This document shows, in pieces, positions 48,720-56,843 of a stretch of 64,000 nucleotides of DNA. Numbering within the stretch: the first letter of the stretch is position 1; the number at the start of each line of letters is the position of its first letter. The notes below the pieces were generated by a model, which was not told where the DNA came from, searched no databases, and saw nothing but the letters and a program-made list of their open reading frames with translations. The DNA is from Granulosicoccus sp963833195. GTDB taxonomy: Bacteria; Pseudomonadota; Gammaproteobacteria; Granulosicoccales; Granulosicoccaceae. The translations under genes were made by a program, and so were the position numbers. The stretch covers positions 1,674,001-1,738,000 of the forward strand of contig CAWHXF010000027.1 of assembly GCA_963833195.1 (NCBI GenBank), given 5' to 3'.

Positions 48720-49133
48720 ATGCACGCCACGATCTACCACAACCCCGACTGCGGCACCTCGCGCAACGCGCTCGCGATGCTTCGTCAGGCCAACGTTGAC
48801 ACGACCGTGGTGCGCTACCTCGACACGCCGCCGGATGCGGAGCGCCTGCGCGAGCTACTGGCCCTGACGGGGCTGTCGCCGCGCGAGCTGCTGCGCCACA
48901 AGGGCACCCCGCACGACGCGCTCGGTCTCGACGATCCGACGCTCGACGACGAGGCGCTGATCGACGCGATGCTCGCGCACCCGATCCTGATCAACCGGCC
49001 GATCGTCGTGACCGAGCGCGGCGCACGGCTCTGCCGTCCCTCGGAAACCGTGCTCGAGCTGATCGACGCGGACGCGCTCGGCCGTTTCGTCAAGGAGGAC
49101 GGCGAGGTGATTCCGGAACGGGTGCGGTGCTGA
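48720..49133 (+). CDS. arsC: Glutaredoxin-type arsenate reductase ArsC
   Basis: A 137-aa ArsC of the GSH/glutaredoxin class, unrelated to the one fused to ArsR. The catalytic Cys is in IYHNPDCGTSRNALAML. The substrate-binding Arg residues are in LLRHKGTPH (or nearby), HPILINRPIVVTERGARLC and RPSETVLELI. It reduces arsenate to arsenite using glutathione. It is the last gene of the arsenic operon, so the operon carries both reductase classes. Confidence 0.93.
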   Translation: MHATIYHNPDCGTSRNALAMLRQANVDTTVVRYLDTPPDAERLRELLALTGLSPRELLRHKGTPHDALGLDDPTLDDEALIDAMLAHPILINRPIVVTERGARLCRPSETVLELIDADALGRFVKEDGEVIPERVRC

Positions 49134-49365
49134 GCACGGCTGTCGCCGGTGCCGGGAGCGAACCGCTGGTCATCGAGCAGACTGACGAGTACGCGTTCCG
49201 AATCATCGCCGGCACCGCCGACGGCTCACCGCAGCCACGGTGCAGTCGAGTACAAGACTGCCACCCGCGCTGGATTCGCTTGCGGGCCATGCCGCACCGA
49301 ATCGTGAAGGGCGGCGCGCCCCGCGACACCGTCGCGGTGATCGCGGGTCGCGCCCTCCCTTTCCC

Positions 49366-49839
49366 TCAGTCGCCCGGCAGGAAGGCCGTGTCGATGGAGT
49401 GGATCGTGACGTTGCCGACCTGCAGGTCGACCCCGGTCACGGTGGCCATGTTGTCCTCGGACGGACCGACCATGACGTTGTCGCCGTCGACCATGACCAT
49501 CAACGTGCCTCCGCCGAGTGTCGTGACCTCGGCCGGGCCATCGGCGACCATAGCGACCACGTCGGTGGACATGACTTCTCCCTCGATCGCGTAGCCCCGA
49601 ATGACGGAGGCGAGTTGCTCGCTGTCGGCGAGTAGCGAGTCGAGCGCATCCTGCGGCGCGGCGGCGATGGCGTCGTTGGTCGGAACGAACACCGTGACCG
49701 CGCTGCCCGCAGCGAGCATCTCGACGACGCCCGAGCTGTTGGCGGCTTCCACGGCGGTGCCGATCTGTTCCGGCAGGTCCTGCGCCAGGGCGACGCCGGC
49801 GAAGAGGATCGTACCGGCGATGAGGGTGCGCTTGAACAT
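49366..49839 (-). CDS. Secreted fasciclin-domain protein
   Basis: A 157-aa exported protein with signal peptide LIAGTILFAGVALA and one FAS1 domain: FVPTNDAIAAAPQDALDSLL (H1-like motif) and VGNVTIHSIDTAFLP (H2-like end). FAS1 domains are adhesion modules; the single-domain bacterial forms are secreted or periplasmic with unclear roles. The DNA upstream is divergent to the zinc-ribbon protein region. Confidence 0.87.
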   Translation of the reverse strand: MFKRTLIAGTILFAGVALAQDLPEQIGTAVEAANSSGVVEMLAAGSAVTVFVPTNDAIAAAPQDALDSLLADSEQLASVIRGYAIEGEVMSTDVVAMVADGPAEVTTLGGGTLMVMVDGDNVMVGPSEDNMATVTGVDLQVGNVTIHSIDTAFLPGD

Positions 49840-50211
49840 GATGATCGATTGGTGTCGGTTGAAGAGCGAGAAACGACCCTACGTGTCGTCCCGACGCGTC
49901 TTGGCGGCGGTGCAACGTTTGCCCGCGACAGGTGTACTGTTTTCGATCGGCGGTCGACGCGACCGTTCGCCAAGATCCAACTTCGGGTGAAGAACGTCGG
50001 GCACTCTTCCTTCTCACGCGCTCGGCGCCGGAACCCTTGCGCCTCGCCGTTACCGACGTCGAGGCGCTCGTGGCGGATCGACGGTCTGCGCCCGGGAACC
50101 GACATATTGCAAGCCCGCGCCCGCGTCGGCGACAGCGACGGTAGTACTCGAGCCGTCGGTCCTCCATGCCCGGCCGTCCGATCTCCTTCACTGCAACACT
50201 CGCCACCGGCG

Positions 50212-51000
50212 ATGAAGCGGCGTCTTCGCTGCGCGTGCACGCAGCGGCCTGGCGCCGCATGGCTTCTGCGCCGCCGGCAGTGGGCAACGGCGAGATTCAC
50301 CGTCATCGGCCCGTACGTGAAAAGCCGCGTCCCCGTTCTCATGCGATGCCCGGCAGGACACGTCACAAGCATCACTCCGAACGGGTTCACGAGTCGCCGA
50401 CTCGGTTGCAAGAAACGCTCGGGGCGCTGCCCGGTCGCCGCCAGGGAGAAGTTCGACAAGGCCATGGCCGGGCGAGGATATCTGCTCGTCACCGCCTACG
50501 TCGATAGCACCACCAAGGTAGAGGTCAGGTGCCCCAAGGGTCATGAACTGCCCCTGCTGCCGAGCCAGATCGTTCGCAACGAGGGCTGCGTGAAGTGCCT
50601 GAACCGAACGAAGGAAACCGCGGCGCACGAGTTCCACAGAACGGCCCGGGAGCGAGGCTACGTCGTGACTGAGCGATACGTGAACGACAACACCAAGGCG
50701 AGAGCGGTGTGCAGCCAAGGGCACGAGATCGACCTGCTGCCCGTAACCTTCGTCAACAAGGGCACCGGGTGCACGGTCTGCGCGGGACAGTGCTCCGCGA
50801 CAGCGCGGAGAAAGTTCGCCTCGAGCGCGGACCGACGCGGGTACGAGATCCTGTCGGAGTACGTGGGTGCCCGGCGGAAGGTGCGGATGCGATGCCCTGC
50901 GAGGCACGAGTTCCGGACGACGCCCTCGAGCTTCACGTCCGGAACGCGTTGCGGCGAATGCCACCCCACGGACGACGACCTCCGACGGGTACTGGGATGA
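50212..51000 (+). CDS. Protein with about four zinc-ribbon-like repeats
   Basis: A ~262-aa protein made of repeated ~55-residue units: a GY(x)(V/L)(T/S)xYV strand pair, then RCPxGHE (RCPKGHELPLLPSQI, CSQGHEIDLLPVTF, RCPARHEFRTTPSSF), then a CxxC pair (GCVKCLNRT, GCTVCAGQ, RCGECHPT), and a basic helix (AAHEFHRTARERGY). The first unit (RCPAGHVTSITPNGF) has a less clear second Cys pair. The pattern resembles probable zinc-ribbon repeats found near mobile endonucleases, but no nuclease domain is present. ATG 50212 is my best start; upstream frame is Arg-rich and non-coding-like. Function unknown; nucleic-acid binding is plausible. Confidence 0.6.
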   Translation: MKRRLRCACTQRPGAAWLLRRRQWATARFTVIGPYVKSRVPVLMRCPAGHVTSITPNGFTSRRLGCKKRSGRCPVAAREKFDKAMAGRGYLLVTAYVDSTTKVEVRCPKGHELPLLPSQIVRNEGCVKCLNRTKETAAHEFHRTARERGYVVTERYVNDNTKARAVCSQGHEIDLLPVTFVNKGTGCTVCAGQCSATARRKFASSADRRGYEILSEYVGARRKVRMRCPARHEFRTTPSSFTSGTRCGECHPTDDDLRRVLG

Positions 51001-51567
51001 CAGGGTTGCCGCGCCTCGCGGCCACTCGGACGTGTACCGCGGCTCCGATGCGCAGGGCTCAGGTTCCTTCCACCCGATCGGGCAACCGCGGAAAGCGACG
51101 CCGGATCGCGGGTGCATCTACGGGTCATGTGGACATTCCGGATCCTCTACCTCGTCGGACGACAAGGCGTCGCCGTACGCCGCGGAACCGGTCCCGTCCG
51201 GTCGCGCCCTCCTCGGGTTGGCTCGCCGTCGTCCGCGAAGCGCAGCGACCGTCGACCGCGGGACGGGGGCGAACGGCCCGATGCCCGGCGGTGCCGCACG
51301 ACCGCCTTCGAGGCGACCGCGTCCGGCCCATCGTACGCCGGCCCCATCCACCTCATCGATGTGATCCGACGGTTCGACCTCACCGGGTCCGTCCGCCCCC
51401 TCCCCGTCCCGGACCCCGACCGTGCTTGGGCTCTGCGGTCAGCACGGATCTGGGTGTGATTCTTCGGTGATCGGTAGCTCGCCCCTTCCCGAACCTCATC
51501 GTTCCCCCAGAGCGTTCCGAACCCAAGGCACCTCCTCTAGCTACCTTGCCGACCACGGTTCGACGCG
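51001..51567. other. Intergenic, no gene seen
   Basis: 567 bp between the zinc-ribbon protein and the phosphoesterase pseudogene. All frames read as Arg/Pro/Ser-rich nonsense with no conserved motif. One isolated CTCAGG half-site lies near 51058 without a partner. A weak trace of phosphoesterase sequence may begin near 51540 (SYLADH), but it is too short to be sure. Confidence 0.5.
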
Positions 51568-52242
51568 ACGGGCTGAGGCGTCTACGACGCGTGCCTGGAC
51601 GGTGGCGCGATCGTCGCCACCGGGCACGAGCACTCCTACTCGCGAACTCACCTGATGAGCGATTTGCGGGGTCGCGCCGTGATAAACGCCGACGATCATC
51701 TGGAGGTCGGCCCGGGACGCTCGTTCGCGTTCGTGTCCGGACTGGGTAGACGCAACATCCGGGAGCAGCTCGGGGGCGGCGACTGGTGGGCCTCGGTCTG
51801 GTCGTCCACCCGGGGTGCCGCCCACGGCGCGCCGTTCTGCACGTTCGACGGCGCGACCGGGGACTGCCGGTTCAAGGACGTGACGGGCGCGATTCCCGAT
51901 CGCTTCACGCTCGAGAGTCGGAACGCCCCCGGCGCACGCGCCGAACCTGCGGCCGCGAGCGACGCGTCCGCGTACGAAGAACCCGCGTCGGCACCGACCC
52001 TGTCCAGGGTATCCGGCGGAGCGACCGATCCGCTGAGCTGGACGGTCGGACTCCTCGCGGCGATAGACGCCTGGGTCACCGCGCACCCGACTTTCGCCTG
52101 CATCACGGTGTTAGCGCTCGCGCTGTCCGAGTCGATCCCGGTCATCGGCGTGTTCATGTCCCGCACCGCGGCGATCCTCGCGATCGCCGCGCTCGATGAG
52201 CGAGCTCCCTTCACGATGAGCGATCTTCGCGTCGAGAATTGA
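51568..52242 (+). pseudogene. Truncated metallophosphoesterase paralogue joined to a DedA-like segment
   Basis: Closely matches the 3' half of the phosphoesterase at 19094: CLDGGAIVATGHEHSYSRTH, PGRSFAFVSGLGRRNIREQL, then GGDWWASVWSSTRGAAHGAP. The first half with motifs I-IV is absent, and the Trp codon of the conserved GWGVY is TGA here (51574-51576). After DPLSWTVGLLAAIDAWVTAH the tail reads PTFACITVLALALSESIPVI, like the first helices of DedA proteins, and ends soon after. It is a dead duplicate, possibly of a phosphoesterase-DedA fusion. Confidence 0.75.
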
Positions 52243-52376
52243 TCGAGAACAAACAGGCAGCGCGCCGGAGGCGACACTGTCGAGATCGTCATCGTGGTTC
52301 CGTTCTCGAAACGATGGTCGTTCCGCTCGCGATGACGACTCCCTTTCCTCCGAGCTGCTTCCTAGAGGTGACGACG

Positions 52377-54416
52377 ATGGGTACTCGACGAGCGTTCTTG
52401 AAGACCACTGCCGCGGTCGCGGCGCTGACGGGAGCGGACAACTTCCTGCCCGGACGCTTCGGCGCGCGTCTTGCCGGCGCCGCGGCTCAGGGTCCGGCGC
52501 TGAGCGACCCGGCGCTGCAGCCGAAGTTCGAATCGATCGTGCCGAACGCGCTCGATCCGGGCTTCATCTACGACACGAGCCGCTCGAAGATCAACGTCAC
52601 CGTGGGCCAGGCGGCGCAGATGACCGGCCTCGTGGGCCGCAGCGGTCTGCCCGTGCCGACGACCATCTGGGGCTACGGCGACAAGCGCCCGTCCTGGCCG
52701 GGTCGCACCTTCCAGATACGCCACGACGAGCCGCTGGAGGTGCACTGGAAGAACAAGCTTCCCAAGAAGGCCGGGTACCTCATCACCGGCAAGGACAACA
52801 CCGCGCTCGGCTACGGCAACTACGCCGGCCGCTCCGTCGTCGACACCAGCCTGCACTGGGCCTACGGCCTGCCGGGCTTCGAAGGGGTGAGCATCGAGAA
52901 GGACGGCACTCCGATCGTCGTGCACGTCCACGGCAGCCACAGCGATTCCCCGTACGACGGCAACCCCGAGTTCTTCTTCGGGCCCACGGGGGCCGCGTCG
53001 CGCGGGCCGCAGTGGGTGGCGAAGAAGTACGTCTACGACGGCAGCCAGCAACACGCCGGCATGCTCTGGTACCACGATCATGCGCTCGGTCTCACCCGGC
53101 TCAACGTCTACGCGGGCCTGGCGGGCTTCTTCGTCATCCGCGACGACGACGACACCGGTCTGCCGGGCAATTCCCTGGGCCTTCCGGCGCACCCGTACGA
53201 GGCGGCGTTCGCCATCCAGGACCGCATGTTCAAGGACGACGGCGAGCTGTTCTACCCGGCCTTCCCCGGTGACCCGGCCTATGCCGACTTCATCACCGGC
53301 GGAGGCGCGATCCTGCCGTCGAACGTCTTCTCCGGCGGCGGGCCGACGGCGCTCGCCGAATTCTTCGGCGACCACATGGTGGTCAACGGCGCGATCTGGC
53401 CGAAGATGCACGTGGAGCCGCGCAACTACCGGTTGCGGCTCCTGAACGGCTGCGACAGCCGATTCCTCGCGATGCAGCTCGTCGAGGTCCCGCCCGGTGC
53501 CACAGACTTCGGCGGCGCCGTGCGGCAGCTGAACTTCACCGTCGTCGGCAGCGATCAGGGTCTCGCGTCGAGCCCGACCGCGCTCGACACGCTCCTGATC
53601 GAACCGGGCTCCCGCTACGACATCGTCGTCGACTTCAAGGGCGTCACCCCCGGCAACCGGGTCGTCATGAAGAACATCGGGGGCGACGCGCCGTTCGGAG
53701 GCGACATCCCGGGACCTCAGGTGTTCGGCGAGACCGATCGCGTCATGGCCTTCGATGTCGTGCTGCCGCTCGACACCGCCGTTCCCGACCCGAGTCCTGC
53801 GGGCATCGCCTTTCCCTTCGTCCTGCCGCCGCCGACCCGCGTGCGCAAGGTGGCGCTGTTCGAGGGCAGGGACGAGTTCGGGCGGCTCCAGCCGCTGCTC
53901 GGTACGGCCGAACCAGCGACCGACTTCGCCGGCGCCCCGGTGAACTGGCCCGAGACGCCGCAGTACGTCGGTGCCGGTCTCGTCGGTCAGATGCAGGGGA
54001 GCATCGCCTGGCACAGCCCGACGACCGAGAATCCGGCGCTCGGCTCCACCGAGGAATGGGAGATCTACAACGCGACCGGGGACGCGCATCCGGTACACCT
54101 GCATCTCGTCAAGCTCAAGGTGATCGATCGGCAGGAGTTCTCGGCGGACGTTATCGAACAGCCGGTGGTGCAGCACAACGGCGCGCTCGGCACCGGGTTC
54201 CGTCTCGCGAACATCGCGCTCGGCGCCATGGTGCCGCCGCCGGCGGAATACGTCGAGAACGCGCCCAAGGACATGGTGACGGCGCTGCCGGGGCAGGTCA
54301 CCCGCATTCGGGCGACCTTCGACAAGCCGGGGCGTTACGTCTGGCACTGCCACATCCTCTCGCACGAGGACCACGAGATGATGCGCGTGCTGCACGTGGG
54401 ACCCGAGGCCGGATAG
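52377..54416 (+). CDS. CotA-like multicopper oxidase, TAT-exported
   Basis: A 679-aa three-cupredoxin oxidase. The N-terminus has a twin-arginine motif, RRAFLKTTAAVAAL, so it is folded with copper before export. All four copper-binding blocks are present: HVHGSHSDSP (183-192), LWYHDHALGLTRLNVYAG (H233, H235), AHPVHLHLVKL and HCHILSHEDHEMM, with a Met axial ligand for type-1 copper. Similar enzymes oxidise phenols, bilirubin or metals such as Mn(II)/Cu(I). The start is ATG 52377. It is followed, ~600 bp later, by the output-domain/kinase pair. It has no adjacent copper chaperone. Confidence 0.9.
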   Translation: MGTRRAFLKTTAAVAALTGADNFLPGRFGARLAGAAAQGPALSDPALQPKFESIVPNALDPGFIYDTSRSKINVTVGQAAQMTGLVGRSGLPVPTTIWGYGDKRPSWPGRTFQIRHDEPLEVHWKNKLPKKAGYLITGKDNTALGYGNYAGRSVVDTSLHWAYGLPGFEGVSIEKDGTPIVVHVHGSHSDSPYDGNPEFFFGPTGAASRGPQWVAKKYVYDGSQQHAGMLWYHDHALGLTRLNVYAGLAGFFVIRDDDDTGLPGNSLGLPAHPYEAAFAIQDRMFKDDGELFYPAFPGDPAYADFITGGGAILPSNVFSGGGPTALAEFFGDHMVVNGAIWPKMHVEPRNYRLRLLNGCDSRFLAMQLVEVPPGATDFGGAVRQLNFTVVGSDQGLASSPTALDTLLIEPGSRYDIVVDFKGVTPGNRVVMKNIGGDAPFGGDIPGPQVFGETDRVMAFDVVLPLDTAVPDPSPAGIAFPFVLPPPTRVRKVALFEGRDEFGRLQPLLGTAEPATDFAGAPVNWPETPQYVGAGLVGQMQGSIAWHSPTTENPALGSTEEWEIYNATGDAHPVHLHLVKLKVIDRQEFSADVIEQPVVQHNGALGTGFRLANIALGAMVPPPAEYVENAPKDMVTALPGQVTRIRATFDKPGRYVWHCHILSHEDHEMMRVLHVGPEAG

Positions 54417-55018
54417 GGTCGCGCGAGTCGTCCGCCGACCCGGTGCCGCGGGGGCCCCGGGTCCGCTGTCCGGGCACCGCGAGCGGCCAAAGGCTCCGGA
54501 AGCCCTCGAGCCGATCGTTGTGCCCGAGCATCACGTGCAGGCGCGGCGTCGTCGGGGATCGGCCAGCTACACCTCGAACGGCTCGCCGATCCACTCGAGC
54601 ACGATGTGCGGAGCCAGGGCGCAGGAACCGGGAGCGTAGAAGAGCTTCATTCGCCAGGAATACGGGTTCGGAGACGGGAGTCGTGGGAGAACGTCGCGTT
54701 CACGTCAGCAGCGGGAAGGCCACGGCCCCGGCCGGCCCCGGCCGGCCTCCACCAGTCCCCGACCAGCTCCGCCACCATCGCGTTGGTGCTGGTCAACCGC
54801 ACCCGGGCGCGCTCCATGCGGCGCCACGACATCTCCGGTGCGGGCAGCGTAGGAGACGAGCTTGCGGTCGCGTGCTCGAGGAGTTGCACGCGTTTGCAAC
54901 CCGTTGCCGCCGTCGGCGTCGGCACGAGCGTTGCTTGGGACGATCGAGCGCGTCCCGCGCGAGCGGTCCCGACGACGGCTCCCTGTCCGGACACGTCGAA
55001 CCTCATCGGAGCGAGTCG
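54417..55018. other. Gene-poor gap with GST remnant and an 18-bp palindrome
   Basis: 602 bp after the multicopper oxidase. It contains the GST remnant described separately, a GGCCCCGGCCGGCC-type low-complexity palindrome near 54720-54750, and a perfect palindromic dyad GTTGCA-CGCGTT-TGCAAC (54883-54900). The dyad is ~120 bp before the output-domain gene and could be an operator. No intact gene is apparent. Confidence 0.5.
54567..54650 (-). pseudogene. N-terminal remnant of a glutathione S-transferase
   Basis: 27 codons from ATG 54650: KLFYAPGSCALAPHIVLEWI then GEPFEV and TAG. This is the standard start of beta-class GSTs including the catalytic Cys (APGSC). The gene stops where the second strand should begin, and no further GST sequence follows. 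It is a truncated remnant. Confidence 0.65.
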
Positions 55019-55528
55019 ATGCACGAACTGGACACCCTGTTCGAGGAACTGCCGATCGAACGGGATCGGGAGCAGTTCCTGTGCGAACTCGTCCGCGAGC
55101 TCGCCGGCACCATCGAGGACACCGCGGGCCTGAAGGAAGCCGAAGGGTTCATCAGCGTCGTCGGGGGCCGCATGGGCACCCTGATGGACGCCGAGTACCG
55201 CCGGAACGGCGACGGAGCGGCCCTCGACCTTCGACAGGTGGCAGCGGCGCTGGTCGATCTCAAGCGACGCATCGACGGCGGTTTTTCGGTGGAGAGCGTC
55301 GACGGGAACCGGATCGTTCTGGTGAACGATCGATGCCCGTTCGGCAAGTACGTGGTCGGCCGCGAATCGCTGTGCATGATGACCTCCAACGTGTTCGGCC
55401 GCATCGCGGCCAACAACCTGGGCTACGCCCGCGTGGACATCGTCGAGGCCATCTCCAGGGGCGACGCGGGCTGTCGCGTGATCATCGACCTCTCGGAGAG
55501 TGGGTCGGGACGCGAGTACCACGGCTGA
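55019..55528 (+). CDS. Methanogen-output-domain (MetOD1-like) protein
   Basis: A 169-aa soluble protein. The conserved C-terminal block is RCPFGKYVVGRESLCMMTSN followed by VFGRIAANNLGYARV and GDAGCRVIIDL, with three Cys that could bind metal or act in redox. This matches what I recall of the 'methanogen output domain 1' family, usually paired with sensor kinases. Its 3' end overlaps the kinase gene by 29 nt, so the two are produced together. It may be a signal-receiving or signal-sensing partner. Confidence 0.7.
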   Translation: MHELDTLFEELPIERDREQFLCELVRELAGTIEDTAGLKEAEGFISVVGGRMGTLMDAEYRRNGDGAALDLRQVAAALVDLKRRIDGGFSVESVDGNRIVLVNDRCPFGKYVVGRESLCMMTSNVFGRIAANNLGYARVDIVEAISRGDAGCRVIIDLSESGSGREYHG

Positions 55529-56684
55529 TCGGCCGGTGGTGGCGGACAGTCCGATGCACGGCGACGTCTATCGTGTCGCGTTCGAGCGGCTCGAGACCGC
55601 TGCGCTGATCATCGACCGGGAAGGGACCGTACTCGCGACCAGCCGTAGGCTCGAACACCTGCTGGGGCCTGACCTGCGCGGCAGCCCACTCGAGCGGATC
55701 GCCGCCGGCCATTCCTCGGCGCTGCTGGTCGATCTCAAGACGGCCGCCGGCGGCATCGAGATCACCGTGCGTCTGCGCGATGTGTCGGGCGAGCCGAGAC
55801 GGTTCGGATGCCGGGTCACGCCGTTGCCGGGCAGAGCGCCTGCCTCGGTGGCCTACCTCATCGTGCTCGACGACGTGCGGCCCATGTCCAACATGTTCGA
55901 GACCTTCAATCGCGACCTTCGCGAGACTCGGGAACGATTCGTTCTCGAACGTGAAAGCCGGCGTGACGCCGAGAGACGGCTGCAGCAGCTGGAAGACTTC
56001 TCCCTTCACACGGCGCACGATCTCAAGGCGCCGCTGCTGCAGGTCGAGATGCTGCTGGACATGCTCGACGAGGATCACGGCCGGCACCTGCCGGCAGATG
56101 GCCTCGACATGCTCGCCAAGGCCCGTCTCTCGGCCGATCGGCTGCAACGCCTGATCGACGTTCTGCTGGACCACGCCAGGCTCGACAGCGCCGAGATCGT
56201 GACGACATCGCAGTCGCTCGAGAACACGATCGACAACCTGCTGCAGGACTTCGAAGGTTCGCTCGAAGAGGCCCGCGCCGTCGTCCGTATCGACAGACCC
56301 CTGGGGCACGTCGAAGGGGACGGCGTGCTGTTGCGCCAGCTGATCGAGAATTTGCTGTCAAACGCCCTCAAGTACCGCGCCATGGAGCGCCCGCTGCACA
56401 TCGGCATCACCTCGGAGAAACTGAACGGCAGCGTCGTCGAGCTGCGCGTGCGGGACAACGGTCAGGGCTTCGACGGCGCCGCCGAGGAGAAGATATTCGA
56501 ACCGTTCTCGCGCGCGACCTCGAGTGGCGTGGAAGGCAGCGGCATCGGTCTCAGCGCGTGCAGGAAGATCTGCGACAGGCACGGTTGGAGCATCGCGGCG
56601 ACTGGCCGGCCGGGTGAGGGAGCCGAGTTCCGGATACGCTTTCAGGAGAACCCGTCGCTGGACAGCGTCGAACGAGCGGCGTGA
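55500..56684 (+). CDS. Soluble PAS-type sensor histidine kinase
   Basis: A 394-aa kinase without membrane helices. A PAS-like domain at ~25-125 (ETAALIIDREGTVLATSRRL, VTPLPGRAPASVAYLIVLDD) is followed by a coiled coil and the phospho-acceptor His in LEDFSLHTAHDLKAPLLQVE. The ATPase has an N box in LIENLLSNALKYRAMER, G1 VRDNGQGFDG and G2 GSGIGLSACRKIC. GTG 55500 gives a 29-nt overlap with the MetOD1 gene; ATG 55554 would avoid it. No response regulator is adjacent. Confidence 0.85.
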   Translation: MGRDASTTADRPVVADSPMHGDVYRVAFERLETAALIIDREGTVLATSRRLEHLLGPDLRGSPLERIAAGHSSALLVDLKTAAGGIEITVRLRDVSGEPRRFGCRVTPLPGRAPASVAYLIVLDDVRPMSNMFETFNRDLRETRERFVLERESRRDAERRLQQLEDFSLHTAHDLKAPLLQVEMLLDMLDEDHGRHLPADGLDMLAKARLSADRLQRLIDVLLDHARLDSAEIVTTSQSLENTIDNLLQDFEGSLEEARAVVRIDRPLGHVEGDGVLLRQLIENLLSNALKYRAMERPLHIGITSEKLNGSVVELRVRDNGQGFDGAAEEKIFEPFSRATSSGVEGSGIGLSACRKICDRHGWSIAATGRPGEGAEFRIRFQENPSLDSVERAA

Positions 56685-56685
56685 G

Positions 56686-56708
56686 GCGGTGGCGAAGTGC
56701 GCCACCGC
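56686..56708 (+). terminator. Perfect hairpin at the kinase stop
   Basis: GCGGTGGCG-AAGTG-CGCCACCGC: a 9-bp perfect stem with a 5-base loop, starting two bases after the kinase stop codon. It has no T tract, so it may slow polymerase or protect the 3' end rather than terminate by itself. Confidence 0.5.
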
Positions 56709-56843
56709 GCGCCTCGAGTCGAGATGACTGCGGGTACGTCCACGGCACGAGTTGCTCCGGGCATGAGGTATCGTCGTTCGTCCTGCACGTTCGGCGCTGC
56801 CAGCGAGCCCGCACCCGCATGCGGTGCTGTCCGTCCACTTCGT

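Noticed and set aside
49127..49594. A plus-strand frame after arsC starting at GTG 49127
   Set aside because: It overlaps the fasciclin gene antisense, lacks recognisable motifs, and turns low-complexity after ~40 residues.
51058..51063. A fifth OmpR-type box near the phosphoesterase pseudogene
   Set aside because: Only one CTCAGG half-site, with no partner at 11 bp.
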